Of a stretch of 64,000 bases of DNA, positions 1 through 10,643 are shown piece after piece. The number at the start of each line of letters is the position of its first letter. Within the stretch, counting starts at the first letter, position 1. A model generated the notes under the pieces. It saw only the letters and a list, made by a program, of their open reading frames with translations. It was not told the origin of the DNA and made no database searches. The stretch is from Opitutia bacterium (GTDB taxonomy: Bacteria > Verrucomicrobiota > Verrucomicrobiia > Opitutales > Opitutaceae): assembly GCA_016217595.1 (NCBI GenBank), contig JACRHS010000018.1, positions 1-64,000 of the forward strand, given 5' to 3'. Made by a program: the position numbers and the translations under genes.

Positions 1-185
1 TCCTGCGCCGCAGTCAGAAACAGGCGCGGATGCTCGCGACTCATCTTGGTCAGGCGCTCAGTCACGGCCGGGGTGATGGTGTCGGCGGCCGGAGCGGTTT
101 TCTCGGCGCCGTTGCCTGGCGCGTACAAGGCGAAGAGCAGCGGGAGCAGCAGGGGAAACAGGTGGCGGATGGCGGGTAGTTTCAT
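1..185 (-). CDS. N-terminus of a secreted polysaccharide-lyase/heparinase-like protein (partial)
   Basis: Only the first 61 codons lie in the window and the gene runs off the left edge. The ATG at 185-183 opens a clear signal peptide: MKLPAIR, then a Leu-rich core, then an Ala/Gly cleavage region near residue 26. Residues 52-60 read HPRLFLTAA, a phrase common near the start of mature heparinase II/III-like and DUF4962-type polysaccharide lyases. That family link is an inference from a very short stretch. It is divergent from the acetylesterase at 329, with about 140 bp between the two starts, which would suit a shared glycan regulon. Confidence 0.55.
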   Translation of the reverse strand, partial: MKLPAIRHLFPLLLPLLFALYAPGNGAEKTAPAADTITPAVTERLTKMSREHPRLFLTAAQ

Positions 186-328
186 GAGTGGGAGCCTGCA
201 CGGGCGCAGGTCAGATCTAGTAGGACGTTGCCCGAGGGTTTGCAGCTACGGAATATTTTTGTGTTGGGTTTTACCGCTTGCCGCCCGGCCGATCCGGGCC
301 GTTGGCTTGCCCGGAAAAATCTCCCCTC

Positions 329-1888
329 ATGAAAAAACTCCCGCTCCTTCTCGCTCTGCTTCTCGCGTTGACGGTGTCCGTCCACGCGGCGTTGCGACTC
401 CCCGCCATCATCGGCGACCACATGGTGCTCCAGCAGCAACAGGCCAATCCCGTCTGGGGTTGGGATACGCCAGGCACCACGGTCACCGTGACATTTGCCG
501 GGCAGACGCAGACCGCGACCGCCGGCGCCGATGGCAAATGGAGCGTCAAGCTCGCGCCGTTGCCCGCCAACGACCAGCCGCAGACACTCGCCATCGCCGG
601 CACCGAGAAACGCGAAATCCAGGACGTGCTCGTGGGCGAGGTGTGGATGTGCTCGGGCCAGTCCAACATGGGCTTCACCTTGGGCCGCTCGTATAACGGC
701 GACATCGAGGCGGCGGCGTCGAAACTGCCGAAGCTGCGCCTGATCAAAGTTCCTCAGGTCGGCTCGCAGGAGTTGAAGGACGATTTCAAGGGCGAGTGGA
801 AAACGTCCACCGCCGAGTCCGTGGCCAATTTCAGCGCGGTGGGTTTGATGTTCGGGCGTTATTTGCAGAACATCCTCGGCGTGCCCGTCGGCCTGATCGA
901 CAACGCGTGGGGCGGTTCCGCGGCCGAGGCCTGGGTGCGCCGCGAGTCGTTGGAGAAAGATCCGCGTTTTCAGGCGTTGCTGGCCCGGACGGTGCGGCGC
1001 GAGACGGAATTGCAGAGCGAAAAAGGCCGCGCCGAGCACGAGGCGCAGTTGACCAAATGGAAAGCCGCCGTCGCCAAAGCCAAAGCCGAGAAGAAGGTCG
1101 CGCCGCGCGCCCCGGAATCGCCCGAGCAATGGCTCGCCGGCCGGCATCGCCCGGGCAACATTTTCGGCGGCGTGGTGCATCCCACGCTCGGCTACGGCCT
1201 CAAGGGCGTGATCTGGTACCAGGGCGAATCCAATGCCGAGCGCGCCGCCGAGTACGCGGACTTGTTCCCCTTCCTCATTGCGCAATGGCGCCAGGAGTGG
1301 GGCCAGGGCGATTTCCCCTTCTATTGGGTGCAGCTCGCCGATTTCCGCGCCGAAAAGCCCGAGCCGGGCGAGAGCGATTGGGCCGAGTTGCGCGAGGCGC
1401 AGACCAAGACGCTTTCCCTCCCCAACACCGGCCAGGCCGTCATCATCGACATTGGCGAGGGCAAGGACATCCATCCGCGCAACAAGCACGACGTCGCCGC
1501 GCGGCTGGTCCGCTGGGCGCTCGCGAAAGACTACGGCATGAAATTTCCGTACCGCAGCCCGGAGTACAAAGGCCAGGAGATCGCCGGAAACACCGTCACG
1601 CTCACCTTCGATTGCTTCGGCAGCAGCCTCGCGACGTTCGACGTGAAAGAAGCGCGTGGGTTTGCGGTGTGCGGCGAGGACAAAGTCTGGCACTGGGCCA
1701 AGGCCACTGTGCAGGGCAAGGACCAGATCGTCGTCACCTGTGAGCAGGTGGCGAAACCCATCGCCGTGCGTTACGCGTGGGCCGACAATCCGGTGTGCAA
1801 TGTTTACAGCGCCGACGGGCTGCCGGTGACGCCGTTCCGTACCGACAACTTCCCGCTTACGACCGCAGCAGCTTCGGCCAAGCGGTAG
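329..1888 (+). CDS. Sialate O-acetylesterase family SGNH hydrolase, secreted
   Basis: Predicted 519-residue secreted esterase that would remove O-acetyl groups from sialic acids or other glycans, clearing the way for sialidases. The start at 329 is chosen because MKKLPLLLALLLAL is a classic signal peptide; an upstream in-frame start at 278 only adds a charged extension. The catalytic block GQSNM is at residues 110-114 (Ser112 nucleophile), followed later by GVIWYQGESN and by DIHPRNKHD, which supplies the Asp-His part of the triad. Length and motif order match the SASA/DUF303 family. Substrate is inferred: the family also acts on acetylated xylan and pectin. The many sialidase-fold genes at 37-62 kb make sialate plausible. 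Confidence 0.85.
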   Translation: MKKLPLLLALLLALTVSVHAALRLPAIIGDHMVLQQQQANPVWGWDTPGTTVTVTFAGQTQTATAGADGKWSVKLAPLPANDQPQTLAIAGTEKREIQDVLVGEVWMCSGQSNMGFTLGRSYNGDIEAAASKLPKLRLIKVPQVGSQELKDDFKGEWKTSTAESVANFSAVGLMFGRYLQNILGVPVGLIDNAWGGSAAEAWVRRESLEKDPRFQALLARTVRRETELQSEKGRAEHEAQLTKWKAAVAKAKAEKKVAPRAPESPEQWLAGRHRPGNIFGGVVHPTLGYGLKGVIWYQGESNAERAAEYADLFPFLIAQWRQEWGQGDFPFYWVQLADFRAEKPEPGESDWAELREAQTKTLSLPNTGQAVIIDIGEGKDIHPRNKHDVAARLVRWALAKDYGMKFPYRSPEYKGQEIAGNTVTLTFDCFGSSLATFDVKEARGFAVCGEDKVWHWAKATVQGKDQIVVTCEQVAKPIAVRYAWADNPVCNVYSADGLPVTPFRTDNFPLTTAAASAKR

Positions 1889-1913
1889 AGTGCAGGAGTG
1901 CAGTTTCGCCTCT

Positions 1914-2000
1914 GACTGTAGGGCGGCATCGCCGAATGCCGCCCGGAGTCGATTGGCACGTCGCCAGAGCGGCGGGGTTCGGCGATGCCGCCCTACAGTC
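1914..2000. repeat. 23-bp perfect inverted repeat with nested hairpin (REP/BIME-like)
   Basis: Positions 1914-1936 and 1978-2000 are exact reverse complements (23 bp each), starting GACTGTAGGGCGGC. The left arm is part of a second perfect hairpin, GGGCGGCAT (1921-1929), loop CGCCGA, ATGCCGCCC (1936-1944). The nested, mirror-image arrangement resembles bacterial interspersed mosaic elements made of two REP units. It lies between the acetylesterase stop and the VanZ-like gene and contains no coding sequence. Confidence 0.75.
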
Positions 2001-2028
2001 GGAGCGCGGCGCGACGCCATTCTCCCCG

Positions 2029-2055
2029 TTTCGTGTCTTTCGTGTGTTTCGTGGT
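2029..2055. repeat. Three tandem 9-bp units (TTTCGTG-type array)
   Basis: Three consecutive 9-mers, TTTCGTGTC, TTTCGTGTG and TTTCGTGGT, occupy 2029-2055. Read on the other strand the array can encode KHTKDTK-like peptides, a phrase that recurs in spurious predicted proteins of Verrucomicrobiota and Planctomycetota. It sits 28 bp after the inverted repeat at 1914-2000, so the two may form one intergenic element. Confidence 0.7.
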
Positions 2056-2133
2056 TACACATAATAACCAGCGTCTCGCTCTGACTGATTTTCGCAGTTG
2101 CCGCCCCGCCCGCGGCGCGGCGACATCGACGAC

Positions 2134-4595
<2,462 letters not shown>

Positions 4596-4602
4596 TGAAC
4601 CC

Positions 4603-4626
4603 AATTGCGCGACTTGTCGCGCAATT
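4603..4626 (+). terminator. Hairpin just after ligA, possible terminator
   Basis: AATTGCGCGAC (4603-4613), loop TT, GTCGCGCAATT (4616-4626) form a perfect 11-bp stem starting 8 bp after the ligA stop. No T-run follows, so it may be a weak terminator or a 3'-end stabiliser. A second hairpin, CACGCGC-ATGA-GCGCGTG, follows at 4661-4678. Apart from these and the direct repeat at 4681-4716, the region to 4861 holds nothing recognisable. Confidence 0.5.
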
Positions 4627-4680
4627 CATCAGACGGCACTTGTGGCGCTGACGCCTTTGCCACGCGCATGAGCGCGTGGG

Positions 4681-4716
4681 TTTCGGGATATGCGGCAGGT
4701 TTTCGGGATATGCGGC
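4681..4716. repeat. 16-bp direct repeat with 20-bp period
   Basis: TTTCGGGATATGCGGC occurs at 4681-4696 and again at 4701-4716, separated by 4 bp. It is intergenic, between ligA and a secreted-protein gene. Its function is unknown; two equally spaced copies could be regulator half-sites for the gene at 4862 or the remnant of a longer tandem repeat. Confidence 0.6.
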
Positions 4717-4861
4717 GGCGGTTATCAGACGTGATTGGGGAGAATTATGCGGACGTTTATCAACCGAAGCCCCATTGATCATCGCTAGTTATGAGATTGG
4801 GTGTTGACGGCTAACAAGTCCGCGTAACGTTGGTTCGCACCAAGGCGTCACGTTAACTTAC

Positions 4862-5965
4862 ATGAAAAAGCAAATCGTTCACATCCTCTTGCTGGCCCTG
4901 TGCCTAGGAGGACAGCTGCACGCTCAGGTGGCTCAGGTGCGTACGGCGAACGAGGTGCGTATGCCACCCGGGTCCATCGACTGCAACAGCCCGGCGTTTT
5001 GGTGGAATAACCGCCTTTATTGGTTCGGCTCGCATGGCAGCCCGCGGTTGAGCGAGGGGCCGAGCCAGTTCGGACCATGGACACCCATTACCGTTTCCAT
5101 GCCGTTGCAAAAAGCGTGGCCGGGCTGGATGGAGGCGGTGTGGTGTGACGACGATGGGACGCTCTTCGGCTGGTATCATACCGAACCCGATCGCATCTAC
5201 GAAAACTCGACGCTGACGGCGCCCAGAATCGGCGCGGTGGTGTCTTTCGATGGCGGGCAGAATTTCTTCGATCTGGGCATCGTGTTGGAGTCGGGTGATC
5301 CGCTCGATGAGAACGCGCAAAACGGCTACTTCGCCGGCGGCAACGGCGATTTCTCGGTGATCCTCGATCGCGAGCGGAAGTACTTCTATTTCTTCTTCGG
5401 CAACTATGGCGGCCCCGCTGAAAACCAGGGCGTGGCGGTCGCCCGCATGGCGTTCGAAGACCGTTTCGTGCCGGTGGACCGGGTGCAAAAATACTACGCG
5501 GGCGAGTGGAACGAACCGGGACTGGGCGGGCGGTTGACGCCGATCTTTACGGTGCGCCGGCCCTGGCAGTCGAAAGCACCGGATGCGTTGTGGGGTCCGT
5601 CCGTGCACTGGAACACGTACCTGAACAGCTACGTCATGTTGCTCAATCACGCACGCGGCCAGCCGGGCTGGTCGCAAGCGGGCATCTTCATTTCCTTCGC
5701 CACCGATCTCACCCAACCGGAAACCTGGAAGGAGCCGACCCAGATTTTGGACAACTCGGATTTCCCGGGCTGGTATTATTTCTATCCGCAGGTGATGGGG
5801 CTCGGTGAGGGCGAAACCGACACGCTCGCCGGACAAAACGCGCGGCTCTATGTCGGCGGCATCTCGCGCTGGGAAATCGAATTTTCTCTCAACACGGTGG
5901 AGCCAGTGGAGCCGGTCAACGACGGCGAAACACCGCCGGAAGAGACTCCACCCGAAGAGGGTTGA
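4862..5965 (+). CDS. Secreted protein of unknown function, beta-propeller/GH43-like
   Basis: 367 residues. The ATG at 4862 opens a signal peptide (MKKQIVHILLLALCLG, cleavage near LHAQ). The mature part is rich in Trp, Tyr, Phe and Gly and in short strands such as PAFWWNNRLYWFGS, VVSFDGGQNFFDLG and RLYVGGISRWEIEF, which resemble the blades of five-bladed propellers in GH43/GH32/DUF4185-like proteins. No catalytic triad could be assigned. The C-terminal tail is Pro/Glu-rich (TPPEETPPEEG) and looks unstructured. The function is not recognised. The gene stands alone, downstream of ligA with its own upstream region. Confidence 0.7.
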   Translation: MKKQIVHILLLALCLGGQLHAQVAQVRTANEVRMPPGSIDCNSPAFWWNNRLYWFGSHGSPRLSEGPSQFGPWTPITVSMPLQKAWPGWMEAVWCDDDGTLFGWYHTEPDRIYENSTLTAPRIGAVVSFDGGQNFFDLGIVLESGDPLDENAQNGYFAGGNGDFSVILDRERKYFYFFFGNYGGPAENQGVAVARMAFEDRFVPVDRVQKYYAGEWNEPGLGGRLTPIFTVRRPWQSKAPDALWGPSVHWNTYLNSYVMLLNHARGQPGWSQAGIFISFATDLTQPETWKEPTQILDNSDFPGWYYFYPQVMGLGEGETDTLAGQNARLYVGGISRWEIEFSLNTVEPVEPVNDGETPPEETPPEEG

Positions 5966-6028
5966 GCCTGTCAGCGCGCCGATTGCGAGGCGATGTAACG
6001 CGCCCGCTCCAAATCAGAGAGACTGGGC

Positions 6029-6793
6029 TCACACGTCGCAGAGCTGGGCGGCCGAGCGCAGCGCGGCAAGCGGTTCGCCAACGGGAATGAACTCCTGGCC
6101 GACAAAGCCCGTGTAGCCGGTTTCCCGGATGACGCGCATGATCGCCGGATAATCGAGCTCTTGCGTGGCGTCGATTTCGTGGCGTCCCGGAAAACCGGCG
6201 GTGTGATAATGTGCGATATACCGGTGGTGCTCGCGGATCGCGCGGACCACGTCCTCGCCCATTGCCCGCATGTGGTAGATGTCGAACAGCAGCCGGCAGC
6301 GCGGTGAGCCGACGCGCTCGATCAACTCCACGCCCCACGCCGTGCGGTCGCACTGGTAATCGGGGTGATCGATGCGGCTGTTGAGCAGCTCCACGCAGAG
6401 CGTCACTCCCGCGCGCTCCGCCGCACCGACGAGTTGGCGCAGTCCGTCGGCGCAATGGGCCAACCCCTCGGCGTCGCTCTGGCCGCGCCGGTTGCCGGAG
6501 AAACAGACGATGTTGGGCACGCCGGCGGCCGCAGCGGCGGCGATGCGTTCGAGAAACGCCGGCACGAGTTGCGCGTGATTTTCCCGGCGGTTGAAACCAT
6601 CGGGGATGGGGCCCGGGCTGTTGGCCAGCGCGCACGTCAACCCATGCTGGCGCACGACCGGCCAGTCGGCGGGATCGAGCAGCTCCACCGAGGCGAGGCC
6701 GATCTCGCGGGCGGCGCGGCAGAGCGCGTCGAGCGGCAGGTCGCGATAGCACCAGCGGCAGACGGATTGGCGGATGTTTCCCCGGAGCGGCAT
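6029..6793 (-). CDS. Hydroxypyruvate isomerase-like sugar isomerase/epimerase (TIM barrel)
   Basis: 254 residues with the start at 6793 (MPLRGNIRQSVCRWCY); a longer in-frame start adds 12 residues without homologous look. The N-terminal NIRQSVCRWCY and the metal-binding acidic and His positions in VELLDPADW, CVELLNS, LFDIYHM, HYHTAGFPGRHEID and GQEFIP fit the AP endonuclease 2-like TIM-barrel superfamily, closest in feel to Hyi/hydroxypyruvate isomerase. It would interconvert small keto and aldo sugars or hydroxypyruvate and tartronate semialdehyde in the cytoplasm. It is 49 bp from the Cu-ATPase gene on the same strand, without obvious functional link. Confidence 0.82.
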   Translation of the reverse strand: MPLRGNIRQSVCRWCYRDLPLDALCRAAREIGLASVELLDPADWPVVRQHGLTCALANSPGPIPDGFNRRENHAQLVPAFLERIAAAAAAGVPNIVCFSGNRRGQSDAEGLAHCADGLRQLVGAAERAGVTLCVELLNSRIDHPDYQCDRTAWGVELIERVGSPRCRLLFDIYHMRAMGEDVVRAIREHHRYIAHYHTAGFPGRHEIDATQELDYPAIMRVIRETGYTGFVGQEFIPVGEPLAALRSAAQLCDV

Positions 6794-6842
6794 GAGGGCA
6801 ACAGAGTCGACGATACCCGGCGCGCGCAAGGCCGCGTTGCGG

Positions 6843-8873
6843 TTACAGCTTCATGCGGCGCAGGCGGAGGGCGTTGGTGGTGATGGCGAGGCAGCTCAGG
6901 CTCATCGCCACGCCGGCGAGCATCGGATCGAGCCGCCATCCGAAATGCGGATACAGCGCGCCCGCTGCGACCGGAATGCCCAGTGCGTTGTAGAAAAACG
7001 CGAAAAACAGGTTCTGCTTGATCGTGCGCAGCGTCGCCCGGCTGAGGTGCAACGCCTGCACGATGCCGCGCAAATCGCCCTTCACCAGCACCACGCCGGC
7101 GCTGTGCATCGCGACATCCGAGCCCGTGCCCATCGCGACGCCCACGTCGGCAGCGGCCAGCGCCGGCGCGTCATTGATGCCGTCGCCGGCGAAGATCACG
7201 CGCTCGCCTTTCTCCCGGTGCGCGCGGACCAGTTCCTGTTTTTGGGCGGGGGCGATGCCGGCCTGCCAGCCGTCGAGCCCCAGCTCCTCGGCCACGGCCT
7301 GCGCCGTGGCGGCGCGGTCGCCGGTGACCATGTGGACGCGCAGGCCCAGCCGGTGCAGCTCGGCGATGGCTGCGGGCGTGGTTGCCTTGATCGGATCGCT
7401 CAACGCGATCAAGCCCACGATGCGTTCGTCCACCAACACGCTTACCAGCGTGGCCGACGGAAAGCCGGCCGCGGCGCGTTGCGCGAGCGCGGGCGTGAGC
7501 TCCGCGCCGGTGCGCTGCACCTGCACCTTGCGGCTCGCCACCCAGGCGGTGATGCCCAGGCCCGGCTCCGCTTGAAAATCCCGCGCGGGCGTCAACGGCA
7601 GTCCGCGTTCGCGGGCCGCGGCGACGATGGCCCGCGCCAGCGGATGTTCGCTGGCACTCTCGGCCGCCGCGGCAAACGCGAGCACTTCGCGGTCGGTGAA
7701 CACGCCCGCCGGATCGACTGCCACCACGCGCGGTTTGCCCTCGGTGAGCGTGCCGGTCTTGTCGATCAACACCGTCGTGGTTGCCGCGAGTCGCTCCAGC
7801 GCTTCGGCGTTTTTCACCAGCACGCCGGCCTGGGCGCCGCGGCCCACGCCGGTCACCAGCGCCACCGGCGTCGCCAGCCCCAACGCGCACGGGCAGGAGA
7901 TGATCAACACCGCCACGGCGTTGACGAGGGCGTAGATCAGACGCGGCTCCGGTCCGAGCCACAGCCACAACGCGAAAGTGAGCGCGGCAATGGCCGCGAC
8001 CACGGGGATGAACCAGTTCGACACGCGGTCGGCGAGCTTCTGGATCGGCGCTTCGCTCTCCTTGGCTTCCTCGACGAGTTGAATGATGTGAGCGAGCAAC
8101 GTGTCGCGGCCCACGCGCTCGGCGCGAAACAGAAAAGTGCCGGTGGTGTTGAGCGTGCCGGCGCGCACCGGATCGCCCGTGCTCTTGGCGACCGGCACGG
8201 GCTCGCCGGTGAGCATGGATTCGTCGACCTCGCTCCGCCCCTCGCACACCGTGCCGTCGACCGGCACGCGTTCGCCGGGACGCACGCGCAAGTCGTCGCC
8301 CGGCACCACGGCGTCGAGCGGCACGTCCTCCTCGATGGTATCGCGCACGCGGTGGGCCTGTTTGGGCGCGAGGTCGAGCAGCGCGCGGATGGCCGCCTCG
8401 GTGCGGGCATGGGCGCGTTGTTCGAGAATCTGGCCGAGCAACACCACCGTCGTCACCACCGCCGCGCCCTCGAAATAGAGCGGCACGCCGTGCATCGTGC
8501 GCAGTCCGGCCGGGAAACGGTCGCCCCACACCACCGCCGCGACGCTGTAAAAATAGGCCGCGCCCGTGCCGGTGACGATGAGCGTAAACATGTTGGTGTC
8601 GCGCTCGCGCAGCGAGTACCACCAGCGGCGCAGAAACGGCGCGCCGCACCAGAAAAACACCGGCGTCGTCAGCGCGAGCTGCACCCAGCCGGAGAGCCGC
8701 GGCGCCACGGCGTGCTCCAGGCCCGGGATCATCTCGGACATCGCGAGCAGGAACACCGGCAGGCTCAGCGCGAGCGCGATCTTGAAGCGCGGCAGGAGAA
8801 ACTGCGCCGCGGGAAGGCCCATGTAGACAGGTTCGGAAGGAGAGGGAGCGGAATCAGGCGCGACGTTGGACAT
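6843..8873 (-). CDS. Cu+-exporting P1B-type ATPase without N-terminal metal-binding domain
   Basis: 676 residues from the ATG at 8873. The P1B Cu+ signature is clear: transmembrane CPC (327-329), phosphorylation loop DKTGT (371-375), SEHP (408-411), actuator TGE (222-224) and hinge GDGINDAP (563-570). The last helices contain MSLSC and TNALRLRR, typical of CopA. Unlike classical CopA, no CxxC heavy-metal-associated domain precedes the first helix (about residue 31); the N-terminal 30 residues are Ser/Pro-rich. It should export Cu+ or Ag+ from the cytoplasm. Open frame continues upstream to 9053 but codes for a non-homologous-looking stretch that overlaps a REP-like element. Confidence 0.92.
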   Translation of the reverse strand: MSNVAPDSAPSPSEPVYMGLPAAQFLLPRFKIALALSLPVFLLAMSEMIPGLEHAVAPRLSGWVQLALTTPVFFWCGAPFLRRWWYSLRERDTNMFTLIVTGTGAAYFYSVAAVVWGDRFPAGLRTMHGVPLYFEGAAVVTTVVLLGQILEQRAHARTEAAIRALLDLAPKQAHRVRDTIEEDVPLDAVVPGDDLRVRPGERVPVDGTVCEGRSEVDESMLTGEPVPVAKSTGDPVRAGTLNTTGTFLFRAERVGRDTLLAHIIQLVEEAKESEAPIQKLADRVSNWFIPVVAAIAALTFALWLWLGPEPRLIYALVNAVAVLIISCPCALGLATPVALVTGVGRGAQAGVLVKNAEALERLAATTTVLIDKTGTLTEGKPRVVAVDPAGVFTDREVLAFAAAAESASEHPLARAIVAAARERGLPLTPARDFQAEPGLGITAWVASRKVQVQRTGAELTPALAQRAAAGFPSATLVSVLVDERIVGLIALSDPIKATTPAAIAELHRLGLRVHMVTGDRAATAQAVAEELGLDGWQAGIAPAQKQELVRAHREKGERVIFAGDGINDAPALAAADVGVAMGTGSDVAMHSAGVVLVKGDLRGIVQALHLSRATLRTIKQNLFFAFFYNALGIPVAAGALYPHFGWRLDPMLAGVAMSLSCLAITTNALRLRRMKL

Positions 8874-8996
8874 GGCAAAGGTAAAAGAATTACACGTCCC
8901 CCCGCCCGAAGCGCAACCCGGCGCACCGCTTCCCGCCGATTTTTCGATTTCTTGACGAACACGTCCGTGCTCATCGTGCCGGGCCTTGGTGGGCAA

Positions 8997-9066
8997 CTGT
9001 AGGAGCGGGTTTATCCCGCGATCCTTCGTCCACGCCACGGGTCGATGCATCAAGCCGCTCCTACAG
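8997..9066. repeat. REP-like element: GTAGGAGCGGG hairpin with inverted partner
   Basis: CTGTAGGAGCGG (8997-9008) is the exact reverse complement of CCGCTCCTACAG (9055-9066). The left unit also forms the small stem GCGGG-TTTAT-CCCGC (9005-9019). The text GTAGGAGCGGG...CCCGCGA is strikingly like REP sequences known from Pseudomonas and Xanthomonas. It lies between the Cu-ATPase gene (8873) and the end of the Cache-HAMP gene (9092). A related GCGGG-CTTG-CCCGC hairpin is at 62006-62019. Confidence 0.7.
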
Positions 9067-9091
9067 CCAAAGCAGACTTATGCCCTCCGTC

Positions 9092-10342
9092 TTACCAGCG
9101 GATCTTGCGCGTATAATCGTCGGCGGGCCGAGCTGGCGGTTCGTCTTTATTCGCGGGCGGAGTCGGGTCGCGCAATTGTGCGGCGAGGCGGGTATTTTCG
9201 GTTTCGAGCTGGTCCTGCCGCGTGCGCAGCCGGTCGGTCATTTCGCCGAGCGATCGGGAGAGTTGCGCCGCCTCGTCGCCGGAACCGAGTTGCGGAAAAA
9301 GACTCGTCGCATCGCCGTCGCGAATGCGGTCCGCAGAGCGGGTCAGCAGGCGCAGGCGTCGCGTCAGTTGTTGCGCGCCGAACCAGCCGGCCACGGCCAG
9401 CGCGAGCGCGGCGAGCAGGCCCAGTTGCCAGATGCGCGCCTGCAACTCGCGCACCGGGGCGAGCACTTCGGCGAGCGGTTGGCGCACCACGGTCACCGTT
9501 TCCATCCCGGGATAATCGCCCTGGCCGCGACTGCGCGAGAGGCCGTAGAGAAAAACACCGCCACCGTCGGCATGCTCCCAGCGCGCCGCGCCGGCTCGCG
9601 CGGTTCCGTCTGTCACTGGCAAACCGGGCGGCTCGGTCCAGCCGGAGCTGCCGGAATCGGCGAGCACGACACCGTCGCGCGTGTAAACGGTCACGCCCCA
9701 ACGCTCGCGTTTCGCCGCTTCGGGCAACGCGGCCTGTGTCAGCTCGCGCACCCAGGCGGCGTGCAAATACGCACCCACGACGCCGAGGTATTGGCCCGAT
9801 GCGGCGGTCAACGGCGCGGATAGTTCGATCAGGCGTGTGCGCTCGCCGCTGGGCCACGGCAGCGTTTTCGCGACCAGCGGAAGTTCGCGCAGCGCGCTGG
9901 CGTAGGGCGCGCTCCGGGCGTTGGCGAACCAATCGCTGGCGTCGGCCCGGGTGCCTTCGAGCACGCCGTGCGTGCCGCTGGTGACGTTGCCTGTCGGATC
10001 GGCCACGCCGAGCCAGAGAAATTCCGGGGAGGCTCCGAGCACGGCCTCCAACGCTTGGCGCCGCTCTGCCGCAGTGCCGGCGGCGTTGCGAAACGGCGCG
10101 AGACTGGCGGCCAGTTGCACCTCGCGGAATCGCTCGGCGGCGACGCGATCAAGCTTGTCACTGATCTGGAAGGCCAGGGTGCCGAACGCCGCACTGAGGC
10201 GTCGCTCCAGTTGCGCCTGGTACAACGAGCCGATGGCGGTGCTGATCGCGCCGGTCAGCACGAGCACACCGACGCCGCAGAGCAGGCTGGCGCGCAGCCG
10301 CAAGTTGCGCCGGGGATCGAGGATTTGCCACCAGGAGGCCAT
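9092..10342 (-). CDS. Membrane protein with Cache-like sensor and HAMP domain, no output domain
   Basis: 416 residues from the ATG at 10342 (a GTG lies one codon upstream). One membrane helix at about 17-40 is followed by an extracytoplasmic region of roughly 270 residues with Cache-like phrases (FLWLGVADPTGNV, GVVGAYLHAAWV, VTVYTRDGVVLADS), then a second helix and a HAMP linker (RRLRLLTRSADRIRDGD). It ends in a short coiled coil (DRLRTRQDQLETENTRLAAQL) and a Pro/Lys-rich tail. There is no kinase, GGDEF, EAL or methyl-accepting domain, so the output partner must be another protein or the sequence is a shortened receptor. It stands alone; no signalling gene is directly adjacent on the same strand. 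Confidence 0.75.
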   Translation of the reverse strand: MASWWQILDPRRNLRLRASLLCGVGVLVLTGAISTAIGSLYQAQLERRLSAAFGTLAFQISDKLDRVAAERFREVQLAASLAPFRNAAGTAAERRQALEAVLGASPEFLWLGVADPTGNVTSGTHGVLEGTRADASDWFANARSAPYASALRELPLVAKTLPWPSGERTRLIELSAPLTAASGQYLGVVGAYLHAAWVRELTQAALPEAAKRERWGVTVYTRDGVVLADSGSSGWTEPPGLPVTDGTARAGAARWEHADGGGVFLYGLSRSRGQGDYPGMETVTVVRQPLAEVLAPVRELQARIWQLGLLAALALAVAGWFGAQQLTRRLRLLTRSADRIRDGDATSLFPQLGSGDEAAQLSRSLGEMTDRLRTRQDQLETENTRLAAQLRDPTPPANKDEPPARPADDYTRKIRW

Positions 10343-10643
10343 CACGCGCGGGGGTTCATTTTAACGGTGCACACTCAGGCAAGACGCACCGCAGGGCGAG
10401 CGGGATTCTGTTTTCTACTGACGATACGAGGTTGAGTCATGACTACACTAACATGGATCGGGAAATTCGAGGTGATGGCACGTCGCCTTGTTAATTAGTC
10501 TGCTACTATGCACATAGCCCCTTCCACGTCGAAAGCGGTCACTAAGCGGCGTATGTCTCTTATCGTGAAATTTTCCAGGTCGGCCGGGATGTAGCGGAAA
10601 ATGAGCTGTGCGGTCTGGGCCGACAGCGGGTACTTATAGACAT
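10343..10643. promoter_or_regulatory. Divergent intergenic region before a membrane-tethered sigma gene
   Basis: About 300 bp separate the Cache-HAMP gene (minus) from the sigma gene (plus). No ORF, RNA or repeat is apparent. The stretch just before the sigma start contains GCGGGTACTTATAGA (10626-10640), which resembles GCGGGTGTTATAGGA before the sigma gene at 25099. It could be part of an autoregulated ECF promoter, but the match is short. Confidence 0.35.

Noticed and set aside
6774-9002. A 742-codon open frame on the plus strand opposite the Cu-ATPase gene
   Set aside because: It is the antisense shadow of a high-GC gene; His/Arg/Gly-rich translation without any domain, and the opposite strand encodes all P-type ATPase motifs.
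8874-9053. Longer start for the Cu-ATPase adding 60 residues
   Set aside because: The extension has no metal-binding CxxC domain, includes the REP-like element and ends in a better ATG at 8873.
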